Source: Clostridiales bacterium (GTDB taxonomy: Bacteria > Bacillota > Clostridia > Lachnospirales > Lachnospiraceae). Taken from it: DNA of 64,000 nt. Shown here in pieces: positions 42,974 through 51,713 of this stretch. The stretch spans positions 62,001 through 126,000 of the forward strand of contig JAGZJZ010000012.1 of NCBI GenBank assembly GCA_018365455.1. The letters are read 5' to 3'. The notes beneath the pieces were generated by a model. The model saw only the letters and a program-made list of their open reading frames with translations, searched no databases and had not been told where the DNA came from. The position numbers were made by a program, and so were the translations under genes. Positions within the stretch are counted from its first letter, which is position 1; the number at the start of each line of letters is the position of its first letter.

Positions 42974-43002
42974 ATTGTAATATAATTAAGATGTGCTTGC
43001 AA
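42974..43002 (-). promoter_or_regulatory. Promoter of livHMGF
   Basis: On the minus strand -35 TTGCAA (42997-43002), 17-bp spacer, -10 TACAAT (42974-42979). The predicted start is near 42967, about 40 nt before the livH ATG. Between here and livJ (43003-43296) only the terminator below was found. Confidence 0.65.
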
Positions 43003-43145
43003 GAATTATCGAGAAAAAAATGAAATTTACCCATTATTTGTCGTAATAAATATGCATTTTTACCCTGTAAAAGGATATTTCCTCCAGATCACATCGAATT
43101 TCTGCTGTCGAACAAATGTCTGCCCACAGCAAACATTCATCTGCT

Positions 43146-43186
43146 AAAAAAAGAAGACAGCTCTTCTTCACTGTCTTCTTTTTTTC
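43146..43186. terminator. Bidirectional terminator after livJ
   Basis: GAAGACAG/CTGTCTTC 8-bp stem with A-run and T-run on both sides (AAAAAAA and TTTTTTT). It ends livJ on the minus strand and would separate it from livHMGF. Confidence 0.9.
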
Positions 43187-43296
43187 TTGAAAATCTGAAC
43201 CATTCATTGATGCAGCCCGCTGCACCCGCAGAATAATTCGAATCCTCTGATACAAAAATCCTGCATGTAATACACCATTAAATGCGCACTACAAGA

Positions 43297-44541
43297 TTAT
43301 TTGTCTGTATACTTATAAGCTCCGTCTTTTACTTCCACGAACTTAACTGCCTTTACAGCAGAACCGGTTGCTTCAAAGGTCATGCCTTCGCCAGTCAGTC
43401 CGTCAACAGAGATTTCCGGCATAGCTGCAATTAAGTCTGCACTTTCAATACTTCCTGCCTTTTCCATTGCTGCTTTGAATGTATATACGGTATCGTATGC
43501 ATCTGCTGCAAACTGGTCAGGCGTTGCTTTATAAGCATCCTGATAAGCTTTTACAAAATTCTGAACTCTGGAATCATCAACGGTTGCACAGAATGGACTG
43601 GAGAAGATACATCCTTCTACCGTAGCTTTATCTGTTACTGTGTCTAAGACACCGTCCCATCCGTCAGATCCGATAAACTGAACATCAATTCCCATATCTG
43701 CTGCCTGTTTTGTAATATAAGTTACATCCTGATAATAAGCCGGAACATAGATTGCATCTGCATCAGTTCCTTTGATTTTTGTAAGCTGTGTGTTAAATTC
43801 AACATCATTTGTCTGGAATGCTTCGCTGGCAACTATTTCTGCACCTTTTGCTTTTACTTCTTCTTCAAACGCTGTCTGAAGTCCGGTACTGTATTCATCT
43901 GCTGCATTGTAGATTACTGCAATCTTCTTTAATCCAAGTGTATCTACTGCGTAGTCTGCCATAGCAACACCCTGTGCCTGATCTGAGAAGCAGATACGGA
44001 AAGCATTGTCATTGGCAATACAGCCGTCTGCTGAACCGGAAGGTGTAATCTGAAGAATGCCATCCGCAAAAGTCTGGTCTACAATTGCCATACATGCTCC
44101 GCTTGTAACACCGCCCATAACAGCATTGATTCCCTTATCCATTAAGGAATTGTAAGCCTGGGTAGCTTTATCTTCTGTTGCTTCATCATCTGCAAATTCT
44201 AATGCAAATTTATAAGTTTTATCGCCAACTTTTACTCCACCGGCATCATTTACTTCTTTGATTGCAATTTCAGCACCCTGTTTTACGCTGGTTCCATATG
44301 ATGCTGCCGCTCCGGTAAGAGGTCCGATTCCTCCAATTAAAAATGTCTCCGCATCGCCTGTATCTGCAGCTGCCGTGTCATTCGCTGCCTCACTGCCCGC
44401 AGCTTCACTTCCTGCTGCTTCTGTTGTACCTGTAGTTCCCGCTTCCGTTGTCTTCGTATCACCGCCGCCGCAGCCTGCCAGAGATGCAACTACCACAGAT
44501 GCAATCGCAATTGCGCTCAAAAACTGTCTAACTTTTTTCAT
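43297..44541 (-). CDS. livJ: Branched-chain amino acid-binding lipoprotein LivJ
   Basis: A 414-residue periplasmic-binding-type lipoprotein (Peripla_BP_6). The signal peptide ends in the lipobox SLAGC, followed by a Gly/Thr/Glu/Ala-rich linker (about 24-60). The binding domain begins FLIGGIGPLTGAAASYG and includes ITPSGSADG and AVIYNAADEYSTGL. It supplies the LivHMGF permease. It is the most upstream gene of the set but has its own promoter and terminator, which permits higher expression of the binding protein. Confidence 0.94.
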   Translation of the reverse strand: MKKVRQFLSAIAIASVVVASLAGCGGGDTKTTEAGTTGTTEAAGSEAAGSEAANDTAAADTGDAETFLIGGIGPLTGAAASYGTSVKQGAEIAIKEVNDAGGVKVGDKTYKFALEFADDEATEDKATQAYNSLMDKGINAVMGGVTSGACMAIVDQTFADGILQITPSGSADGCIANDNAFRICFSDQAQGVAMADYAVDTLGLKKIAVIYNAADEYSTGLQTAFEEEVKAKGAEIVASEAFQTNDVEFNTQLTKIKGTDADAIYVPAYYQDVTYITKQAADMGIDVQFIGSDGWDGVLDTVTDKATVEGCIFSSPFCATVDDSRVQNFVKAYQDAYKATPDQFAADAYDTVYTFKAAMEKAGSIESADLIAAMPEISVDGLTGEGMTFEATGSAVKAVKFVEVKDGAYKYTDK

Positions 44542-44627
44542 AATTATACCTTCCTCCTTATAATTGATACCGAATCATACATTCCGGTAGACAATACCCC
44601 CTGAAAAATCAAGGGACTTTGCGTATA

Positions 44628-44656
44628 ATAATACCGCCTTATAAAATCTTTGTCAA
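44628..44656 (-). promoter_or_regulatory. Strong promoter of livJ
   Basis: On the minus strand -35 TTGACA (44651-44656), 17-bp spacer, -10 TATTAT (44628-44633). A short hairpin (CCCTTGA/TCAGGGG) lies just after the predicted start. Confidence 0.78.
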
Positions 44657-44672
44657 TCCCCATTTTACCTAT

Positions 44673-44704
44673 AGCGTGTATGAAAATTCAATCCCGCCGG
44701 CAGA
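44673..44704. repeat. Solo end of MITE-like repeat
   Basis: AGCGTGTATGAAAATTC followed by CCGCC matches the left end of the copy at 33146-33307 (AGAGCGTATTTGAAAATTC...CCGCC), without the remainder of the element. Confidence 0.55.
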
Positions 44705-44819
44705 ATTCATGATTTTTTTTATAATACCTCATAATTCCACTTTCTTATTTTTCTTTTTATGTTATAATTCATTTACATAAAAAATTTTAATCCACCCCTG
44801 AAAGGAGATTCTTCCCCTG

Positions 44820-45677
44820 ATGAAGAAAAAACTGAAATGCATATGGAAAGCTCTGGGCATGGAGCTGAGAGAACACAAAAGTTCATTTTTTGTCTATTTT
44901 GTTTTGCGGGCACTGGTCATCATCATGATGATCATGCAGCTCTTTAACCAAAACTATGAAAATGTATTCCTGTGTGTACTCACCCTTCTGCTGCTGGTAA
45001 TCCCAAGCTTTGTACAGATGGAGTTTAAGATTGAACTTCCAACAGCGTTGGAGATTATTATACTCCTCTTCATTTTTGCAGCTGAAATCCTTGGAGAAAT
45101 CAAGTCTTTCTACATCCGTTATCCTATGTGGGATACCCTGCTTCATACTATGAACGGCTTCCTAGCTGCCGCGATCGGCTTTTCCCTGGTGGATATTTTG
45201 AACCGTAGTGAAAAAGTCAAGTTTGAGCTTTCTCCTATTTTTATGGCACTGATTGCCTTTTGTTTCTCCATGACAATCGGCGTGCTCTGGGAATTCTTTG
45301 AGTGCGGCATGGATTTATTCCTGGGATTTGACATGCAGAAGGATACCATTGTAAACAGTATCTCCTCGGTTATGCTGGACCCCAGCGGAGGGAATACGCC
45401 CTACTCCATAGGTAATATTACCAGCGTAGTCATTAACGGAAAAGACTTAGGGCTGGGGGGATATCTGGATATCGGTCTGCTGGATACCATGAAGGATATG
45501 TTTGTAAACTTCATCGGGGCTGTGGTATTCTCCATTATTGGATTCTTCTACGTGAAAAACCGTGGCAAAGGTAATTTTGCCCGCCGTTTCATCCCCCACC
45601 GTAAAAAAGCAAATGCTGATTTTCTTCATATAGCGGAAACAGAGGAAGAACACGAGGAACAAAACGGGGAACGATAA
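44820..45677 (+). CDS. Multi-pass membrane protein, function unknown
   Basis: A 285-residue integral membrane protein with six or so predicted helices (about 22-45, 47-62, 78-96, 110-130, 145-165 and 235-255). MWDTLLHTMNGFLAAAIGFSLVD and FCFSMTIGVLWEFFECGMDLFLG are conserved-looking segments with His, Glu and Asp residues inside helices, as in DUF2238-like proteins. It has charged cytoplasmic tails (PHRKKANADF and EEEHEEQNGER). I cannot assign a function. Start at ATG 44820, with AAAGGAG 12 nt upstream. Confidence 0.72.
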   Translation: MKKKLKCIWKALGMELREHKSSFFVYFVLRALVIIMMIMQLFNQNYENVFLCVLTLLLLVIPSFVQMEFKIELPTALEIIILLFIFAAEILGEIKSFYIRYPMWDTLLHTMNGFLAAAIGFSLVDILNRSEKVKFELSPIFMALIAFCFSMTIGVLWEFFECGMDLFLGFDMQKDTIVNSISSVMLDPSGGNTPYSIGNITSVVINGKDLGLGGYLDIGLLDTMKDMFVNFIGAVVFSIIGFFYVKNRGKGNFARRFIPHRKKANADFLHIAETEEEHEEQNGER

Positions 45678-45690
45678 CTTCCCTGCCGTT
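45662..45690. terminator. Weak stem-loop between membrane protein and kdpE
   Basis: AACGGGGAA...TTCCCTGCCGTT, imperfect stem in the gap between convergent genes, with A-run to its right. Likely shared termination, but the U-tract on the plus strand is poor. Confidence 0.4.
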
Positions 45691-45803
45691 AAAAAATAAA
45701 TCTCAAATACTATAATATGGAAAGAAGACAGTAAAAGATGTGGTTATAACCGCAGACCTTTCATCACTTAACATGCCTCTCCTAACAGAGACGTACTTTC
45801 CCA

Positions 45804-46523
45804 CTACGCTTCCTTATTATCCGCCTTTACCATACGATATCCGATTCCGATATGGGTCTGTATATATTTCACATGTTCTTTATCCGGTTCAATTTTTTTA
45901 CGAAGGGTTGCCATGTATACCCGCAGGGAGGACAGATCACTTTCCAGAGCATTCGTCCAGACCTTATCCAGAATATACTGATGGGTAAGTACCTTCCCGA
46001 CATTTTTAGCCAGCAGACAGAGCAGGTTATACTCCATTGGCATGAGATGAATCTCCCGGTCACCCACCTTTACCGTTGCCGAGGAGTAATCGATTTCCAG
46101 TTCTCCATTGCGAAACACAGCTTCTTCCACGTTCCCTTTTGATTCCAGGTACTGTATCCGCCGAAGCGTAGAGCGCAGCCTGGCTAACAGTTCCTCTACA
46201 CTAAAAGGCTTGGTGAGATAGTCATCCGCTCCGGCGTCAAGTGCCTTGATCTTATCTCTGTCATCGTTTCTGGCACTGATCACAATGATGGGTGCCACAG
46301 ACCATGAACGTATTTTTTTTATTACTTCAATGCCATCCATATCCGGCAGCCCAAGATCCATCAGGAAAATGTCCGGTTTAGCTGACACGGCGCTCATAAT
46401 TGCCTGGGTACCGTTAACCGCTGTCTGGTATTTGTAATTCTGTGTCTCCAGGGTTGTGGTAATCAGATTTCTAACCGGCGCATCGTCTTCGACTACCAGT
46501 ATCTGTGGTTTTCCATTAATCAT
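45804..46523 (-). CDS. kdpE: KdpE-type response regulator
   Basis: A 239-residue OmpR-family response regulator. The receiver domain (about 7-120) has Asp12/Asp13, phospho-acceptor Asp56 in IFLMDLGLPDMDG and Lys in DDYLTKPFS. The winged-helix domain (about 140-235) includes LMPMEYNLLCLLAKNVGKVLTHQYILDKVW and RVYMATLRKKIE. Its start overlaps the kdpD stop (ATGA). In the window there is no kdpFABC operon, the usual target. Two promoters nearby carry 11-bp-spaced TTTTAAT direct repeats that it may bind. Confidence 0.94.
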   Translation of the reverse strand: MINGKPQILVVEDDAPVRNLITTTLETQNYKYQTAVNGTQAIMSAVSAKPDIFLMDLGLPDMDGIEVIKKIRSWSVAPIIVISARNDDRDKIKALDAGADDYLTKPFSVEELLARLRSTLRRIQYLESKGNVEEAVFRNGELEIDYSSATVKVGDREIHLMPMEYNLLCLLAKNVGKVLTHQYILDKVWTNALESDLSSLRVYMATLRKKIEPDKEHVKYIQTHIGIGYRMVKADNKEA

Positions 46524-49204
46524 GTTAGGTGTACCTCCTCTGCTTTTAGCGTAAATCTGAATATAGTCCCATTGGGCATGTTATCATGTATGGTAAGGTC
46601 TCCGCCGTGGGCAGTAATAATGGATTTACACAATGCCAGCCCCAGCCCCATGCCTCTTCTTCCATCCGCAACGGAATTATTAGCAGTATAAAACATGTCA
46701 AACAGGCGTTTTTTATCTTCATTCGGAATGCCATTTCCATCGTCCGCAATTTCTACCTGAACCCTGCCGCCCCGGCTCTTCGTCGTGATTGTGATATGGG
46801 AGCCCGGAGGAGTATACTTAATTGCATTGTCCACCAGATTAATAAACACCTGCACAATCAGCTTGATATCCATTCTGGCAACCTGAAGGTCATCCTCCTG
46901 TTTTACCTCTATAAAATGCTCCTCTGCTTTTCTGCTGATATGGCTCAGGGCTTCCGTAATTGCCTCATCCAGAAGCTCCGCCTGCATATTGAGCCGCATA
47001 GTTCCATTATCAATGCGGGTGACCGAAAGCAGATTTTCCACCAGGTTTATCAGCCACATAGAGTCGTCATAAATATCAATATATAATTTTTTCCTCTGTT
47101 CTTCACTGATTTTGTCTTCATTTCCAATCAGGACGCTGGCATTCCCCGAAATACTGGTAAGGGGTGTCCTTAGATCGTGAGAAATGGAACGCAGCAAATT
47201 GGCACGCAGCTGTTCCTGCTGTAATTTTACTGCTGCTTCCTTGCGCTCTGCAACCAGCTGGTCTTTCTCCATCGCCAGGGCACATTCATTTAATATTGCA
47301 CTCATAATACCGGCTTCAAATGCCTGAAGTTCTTTTCCTTCCATATCAATCCCCACTACCGCAAATACCCGTTCGCTGCTTCTGACTGCCAGGTACAGGC
47401 ACTTTACTCCAGGCAGAGTCGTTGTAGAAAATCCGGCATGCTTATTATTCTTAAAAACCCACTGGGCTACTGCTCTTTCTTCCTTCCGATCATAGTAAAA
47501 CTCCCTTTGTCCATGGCTAGATTTAAAGACAATCGGCTGCGGGTCCATCTGGGGATTCCCCAGGTAAAACACCACATTGCGTTCCAGCAGCTTGCTAAGC
47601 TGCCTGGCGGTACTTAAGGATATTTCTTTTGCATCCACCGCTTTCTGAAGCTTCTGGCTTGTTTCCAGTAAAATTTCTGTCCGGTAAGATTTCTTAACCG
47701 CCTGCTTTGCCTGATCCTTTACCTTTTGTGTCAGGGTAGCTCCAATCAGGGCTGACAAAAACATGATACCGAAAGTCACGATATAAGAAGGATCATTTAC
47801 GGACAGTGTCTGTTTGGGATCCGTAAAGCAAAAGTTAAATATCATGACACTGAAAACACTGGACAAAAGACTGCACAGCTTAATCCTGGTGAGCAGGGAA
47901 ATCGTCAGAACTCCCAAAATATAAACCATAATCAGATTTGCATCGCTGAAATTCCAAAAGGAAAACAAATAGGCAATAAGAGTGGAAACCGTTAATATTC
48001 CTGCCGAGATCAGGATATCAATGCCAAGCGTCTCAGGTGAAACCGGTGAGCGGAATCTCTTTTTGCGGTATTTCTTTTTATAAGCGTCCGGTATGACGAA
48101 GATCTCCAGTTGTGGCGCCAGTCTGCTCAGCTTTTCAGAAAAGCTTTCCTTCATGGAGAACCACGCCCTTTTCGTATTGGTTCTTCCCAGAACTATTTTT
48201 GTAACCCTTGCTACCTTAGCATATTCCGCGATCTGTTCCACAATATCCTCTCCATAAGAGGTCACTGTCTTTGCGCCCAGCTGTTCGGCAAGTATGGTAT
48301 TCGTGCGAAGTCTCTCTACATCCTCCTTCGTATACTGGGTAAAATCAGAGTTCTCTACAAAAAATGCAGTAAATTTCCCCCGGAATGCCGATGCCATTCT
48401 GGCTGCCTGACGAATGACTTTTTCATTGGACGGTGCCGGGGATAAACAGATTAAAATGTGCTCTGCCGCCCCTGCTTCTCCTGTCTGAAAAGATTTTTCC
48501 TGCATTAGATTAACCCGGTCTGCCATACGCCTCAGGGCAATTTCACGCAGGGATACCAAATTGTCAGACGTAAAAAAATGATTTAATGCCTGCTCTGCAA
48601 GGCTTTCTTTATATATCTTACCGGCTCTTAACCGATCCAGCAGGTCCTCCGGCTCAATATCCACCAGCTCCACCTGATTTGCCTGGTCAAATACAAAATC
48701 CGGTATCCGCTCCTTTACCACAATTCCGGTAATTCCGGCAACAAGATCAATCAGGCTTTCCAGATGCTGTACATTGACTGTAGTATAGACATCAATTCCT
48801 TCTTTCAGCAACTCCTGGATATCCTCATATCTTTTCTTATGCCTGCACCCGTACCCATTTGTGTGAGCCAGCTCATCCACCAGAATCAGCTGGGGTTTCC
48901 GAACCAGTGCACCGTCCAGGTCAAATTCATGCAATGTAATATTCTGATGGTGAATCTCCCTCTGGGGCAATACTTCCAGACCCTGCACCAATGCCGCAGT
49001 TGCCGGCCTGGCATGGGGCTCTATATATCCTGCAACGACATCCAGACCCGTCTCTTTTGCCTCATGGGCAGACGCAAGCATGGCATAGGTTTTCCCTACG
49101 CCTGCCGCATATCCAAAAAATATCTTTAATCTTCCTTTTGTCCTGGATGCTTCCTCTTCCAGCTTCTTTAACAGCACCTCTGGTTTACGGTATTCTTCTG
49201 CCAT
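46520..49204 (-). CDS. kdpD: KdpD-type sensor histidine kinase
   Basis: An 894-residue K+/osmotic stress sensor kinase. The N-terminal KdpD domain (about 20-230) has Walker A GYAAGVGKT (31-39). A universal-stress-protein-like domain follows (about 250-370), then the DUF4118 membrane domain with four helices (about 395-500), a GAF domain (about 525-650), HisKA with His676 in SISHDLRTPLT, and the ATPase domain (N, G1, G2 boxes: NLVDNAIKY, DDGNGIP, GMGLGLAL). It is full length. It is expressed with kdpE (4-nt overlap) from a promoter with TTTTAAT direct repeats. Since no potassium ATPase genes are adjacent, the regulon may be different. Confidence 0.95.
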   Translation of the reverse strand: MAEEYRKPEVLLKKLEEEASRTKGRLKIFFGYAAGVGKTYAMLASAHEAKETGLDVVAGYIEPHARPATAALVQGLEVLPQREIHHQNITLHEFDLDGALVRKPQLILVDELAHTNGYGCRHKKRYEDIQELLKEGIDVYTTVNVQHLESLIDLVAGITGIVVKERIPDFVFDQANQVELVDIEPEDLLDRLRAGKIYKESLAEQALNHFFTSDNLVSLREIALRRMADRVNLMQEKSFQTGEAGAAEHILICLSPAPSNEKVIRQAARMASAFRGKFTAFFVENSDFTQYTKEDVERLRTNTILAEQLGAKTVTSYGEDIVEQIAEYAKVARVTKIVLGRTNTKRAWFSMKESFSEKLSRLAPQLEIFVIPDAYKKKYRKKRFRSPVSPETLGIDILISAGILTVSTLIAYLFSFWNFSDANLIMVYILGVLTISLLTRIKLCSLLSSVFSVMIFNFCFTDPKQTLSVNDPSYIVTFGIMFLSALIGATLTQKVKDQAKQAVKKSYRTEILLETSQKLQKAVDAKEISLSTARQLSKLLERNVVFYLGNPQMDPQPIVFKSSHGQREFYYDRKEERAVAQWVFKNNKHAGFSTTTLPGVKCLYLAVRSSERVFAVVGIDMEGKELQAFEAGIMSAILNECALAMEKDQLVAERKEAAVKLQQEQLRANLLRSISHDLRTPLTSISGNASVLIGNEDKISEEQRKKLYIDIYDDSMWLINLVENLLSVTRIDNGTMRLNMQAELLDEAITEALSHISRKAEEHFIEVKQEDDLQVARMDIKLIVQVFINLVDNAIKYTPPGSHITITTKSRGGRVQVEIADDGNGIPNEDKKRLFDMFYTANNSVADGRRGMGLGLALCKSIITAHGGDLTIHDNMPNGTIFRFTLKAEEVHLT

Positions 49205-49336
49205 GGCTCACACCTTCCTCGGTAACAGTATACCACATCTGTTCCAAAAATCTATTCCCATTTAGCAATTCCAGCTAATCCCAATACCAACTTAAATTAT
49301 CCTGTTTTACAGTTAATTTCACCTATGATATTGCCG

Positions 49337-49403
49337 ATTATAACAGACCAAAGATTAAATAGGCATAACAGATATGGTGCCTGACATTAAAATCACATTA
49401 AAA
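49337..49403 (-). promoter_or_regulatory. kdpDE promoter with OmpR-type direct repeats
   Basis: On the minus strand TTTTAAT heptamers at 49397-49403 and 49386-49392 (11-bp period), then 22 bp, then CCTATTTAAT (49354-49363), then 11 bp and a -10 TATAAT (49337-49342). The same elements at the same spacing occur upstream of the 60-residue membrane protein. The leader to kdpD is about 125 nt. Confidence 0.65.
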
Positions 49404-49426
49404 CGGCATAAAAATAATATTCTTGT

Positions 49427-49609
49427 TTACATGATTCCCAGTGCCCTGTATACCAGCCATATCAAAGTGCCGCCTGCCAAAGCAATACCTCCTACGGATA
49501 TCATTAATAATAATGCAACTGCAATCTGTCCAAATATCATTGTAAAGAACGGATGACGGTCAACTGCTCCCAAAATATATGTTTCATGCACTGCTAAATA
49601 CTTTTTCAT
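49427..49609 (-). CDS. 60-residue membrane protein co-regulated with kdpDE
   Basis: A small protein with a soluble start (MKKYLAVHETYILGAVDRHP) and one long hydrophobic segment (about 23-57, TMIFGQIAVALLLMISVGGIALAGGTLIWLVYRALG). I chose the ATG at 49609, with GCAGG upstream; a longer frame starts earlier. No KdpF or other named family is recognised. It lies just upstream of the kdpDE promoter and carries its own copy of that promoter architecture. A role in K+ or osmotic stress response is therefore inferred, such as a peptide that modulates a transporter or KdpD. Confidence 0.6.
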   Translation of the reverse strand: MKKYLAVHETYILGAVDRHPFFTMIFGQIAVALLLMISVGGIALAGGTLIWLVYRALGIM

Positions 49610-49661
49610 AATCCTGCACCTGCCTCTGTATTTCAATACATTTCCTGCTTTCTATGGTTTC

Positions 49662-49728
49662 AGTATAGCAAGATTTGAATTAAATAGGTGTAAGTGTAGA
49701 GATACCCTGCGTTAAAATCAAATTAAAA
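49662..49728 (-). promoter_or_regulatory. Promoter of the small membrane protein, sister of the kdpDE promoter
   Basis: TTTTAAT (49722-49728) and TTTTAAC (49711-49717) at 11-bp period, 22 bp, CCTATTTAAT (49679-49688), 11 bp, -10 TATACT (49662-49667). All three spacings equal those of the kdpDE site. Confidence 0.65.
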
Positions 49729-49859
49729 TATCTATTTTGCCGAAACTTCATTTTTTCTATATACAAAATGCACCTGGTTGTTGTAGAATAACTATATATG
49801 GAGATGGCAGTATATGGGAGTTTACATGCCCTCCTGAAATAATGAAAGGGGTATCTATC

Positions 49860-51077
49860 ATGAAAAATTTAATCGTTGGACAATCCGGAGGACCGACAGC
49901 TGTTATTAACAGCAGCCTGTTTGGAGTTATAAAGGAAGGATTACAACACAAGGATAAAATCGATCATGTATATGGTATGATAAATGGAATTGAAGGATTC
50001 TTAAAGGACCATTACATGGATTTAGAAACTGACGTAAGTCAAGAGGCCCTGCAGTCCCTGCGCATCACACCCGGTGCATTCCTGGGATCCTGCCGTTATA
50101 AACTTCCGGAGGATCTGGAAGATCCCGTTTATCCGGAGCTCTTTAAAAAATTCAAGGCACTGAAGATAGGTTATTTCTTCTATATAGGAGGAAATGACTC
50201 TATGGATACCGTAAGCAAATTGTCGCGTTATGCCGCAAAGCATAAAAGTACTATTCGGATCCTGGGCATTCCCAAGACTATCGATAATGACCTGGTACAT
50301 ACGGACCACACGCCCGGCTTTGGAAGCGCTGCAAAATACGTAGCATCTTCCGTCTGTGAAATAGGTATCGATGCCTCAGTATATGATACAAAGTCTGTTA
50401 CCATTGTGGAAATCATGGGCCGTCACGCAGGATGGCTGACTGCCGCCGGAGTATTGGCACGTAAATATGAAGAGGACAACCCTGTGCTCATTTACCTGCC
50501 GGAAGTGGCCTTTGATCAGGCTCTCTTCCTGGAACAGCTTAAAAAAGCACTGGAGAAAAAGAATAACCTTGTTGTATGCGTCTCAGAAGGCATCCATGAT
50601 AAAGACGGAAAATTTATCTGCGAATATGCAAGTGAAGTCGGTACCGATACTTTTGGTCACAAAATGCTTACCGGAAGCGGGAAGTACCTGGAGAATCTGG
50701 TAAAAGATCGTCTGAACGTAAAAGTCCGCTCCGTTGAGCTGAACGTGAACCAGCGTTGTTCCACCTTTACCCAGTCCCTGACCGATGCAAGAGAAGCCGC
50801 TACAGCCGGATCATTTGCAGTGACAGCCGCTCTGGATGGAGAAACTGGAAAAATGATTACTTTTAACCGCTCTGCCGGAACACCTTACGACATATCCTGT
50901 GGACTTGCAGATGTAAATGAAGTGTGCAACAAAGAAAAAACCGTACCCCTCCAGTGGATTATCAACGATGGCACGGACATCAGCTCAGAGTTTGTGGAGT
51001 ATGCATTACCGCTGATTCAGGGCAATCCGGCTATTCCAATGAAAAACGGTCTGCCAAATTATGCATATCGAAAATGA
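49860..51077 (+). CDS. pfp: Pyrophosphate-type 6-phosphofructokinase
   Basis: A 405-residue phosphofructokinase that phosphorylates fructose 6-phosphate. Residues that separate the PPi class are seen: GGNDS (Asp113 at the position of Gly in ATP enzymes) and PKTIDND (Lys139 in place of Gly, catalytic Asp142). VGQSGGPTAVINSSL is the N-terminal phosphate loop, and EIMGRHAGWLTAAGVLA the substrate-binding helix. I start it at ATG 49860 with AAAGGGG upstream. It stands alone with a terminator. Use of PPi rather than ATP is inferred from these residues. Confidence 0.92.
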   Translation: MKNLIVGQSGGPTAVINSSLFGVIKEGLQHKDKIDHVYGMINGIEGFLKDHYMDLETDVSQEALQSLRITPGAFLGSCRYKLPEDLEDPVYPELFKKFKALKIGYFFYIGGNDSMDTVSKLSRYAAKHKSTIRILGIPKTIDNDLVHTDHTPGFGSAAKYVASSVCEIGIDASVYDTKSVTIVEIMGRHAGWLTAAGVLARKYEEDNPVLIYLPEVAFDQALFLEQLKKALEKKNNLVVCVSEGIHDKDGKFICEYASEVGTDTFGHKMLTGSGKYLENLVKDRLNVKVRSVELNVNQRCSTFTQSLTDAREAATAGSFAVTAALDGETGKMITFNRSAGTPYDISCGLADVNEVCNKEKTVPLQWIINDGTDISSEFVEYALPLIQGNPAIPMKNGLPNYAYRK

Positions 51078-51084
51078 CATGACA

Positions 51085-51110
51085 AAGGCACCTGGAAAAC
51101 CAGGTGCCTT
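51085..51110. terminator. Terminator of the PFK gene
   Basis: AAGGCACCTGG and CCAGGTGCCTT form an 11-bp perfect stem with a 4-nt AAAA loop. It is followed by ACTTTATT, an imperfect T-run. In the gap between convergent PFK and YbaK-type genes. Confidence 0.82.
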
Positions 51111-51176
51111 ACTTTATTACCATTTCATTCCTCAAAATCTCTACTGCCAGCGAAAGCATTTAAAGGAAGGCATATG

Positions 51177-51713
51177 CTATAGATCCACCACCGTATAATC
51201 ATGCCCCGTAAAAGGAAGAAATTTCTCCAGAATATCTTTCGTCTTCACTTTCAGGCTGGAGGTATTGATACAGGGGTGGCATCCCATATATTCTGATTCT
51301 GCCACTTCCCGGTCAATCACTAAACGTACCCGCTGATCCCGGTCATTCATAAGTCCCATGATACTGACAGAGCCGGGCGTAATATTTAAAAATTCTTCCA
51401 TATAAGTCTCGTTTGCAAAGGAAAGTCTCGCCACCTGTAACTGGCTGGACAAATCCTTGGTCTTGAATTTCTTCATTCCCGGCATTAACAATAAATAAAA
51501 TTGTGTCTTCTGACTGTTGCACAGGAATAGATTTTTACAGATCTCTATCCCCAGCCTTTTATCTACTTCATGGCATGCATCTATGGAAGGCGTTACTTCA
51601 TGGTCCAGCCTTGTGTACGGAATATCTAATTGTTCCAACACATCGTAAACCGCCATTTCCTTTTCCAGACGCCCCGCTGCCTGAGGTCTGGTTGTATATA
51701 GTGCGTTATCCAT
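51177..51713 (-). CDS. YbaK/ProX-type aminoacyl-tRNA deacylase
   Basis: A 178-residue trans-editing domain that hydrolyses mischarged tRNA, most likely Ala- or Cys-tRNA(Pro). IPYTRLDHEVTPSIDACHEVDKRLGIEICKNLFLCN is the conserved first half, with KNLFL in the active site. RVRLVIDREVAESEYMGCHPCINTSSLKV is the second half. It starts immediately after the proS stop (TAA directly followed by ATG). ProS here lacks an internal editing insert, so a free-standing editor fits. The function is inferred from family and context. Confidence 0.88.
   Translation of the reverse strand: MDNALYTTRPQAAGRLEKEMAVYDVLEQLDIPYTRLDHEVTPSIDACHEVDKRLGIEICKNLFLCNSQKTQFYLLLMPGMKKFKTKDLSSQLQVARLSFANETYMEEFLNITPGSVSIMGLMNDRDQRVRLVIDREVAESEYMGCHPCINTSSLKVKTKDILEKFLPFTGHDYTVVDL

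Noticed and set aside
43034..43255. Minus-strand 73-codon ORF between livJ and livH
   Set aside because: It runs through the bidirectional terminator and has no RBS or recognisable protein pattern.
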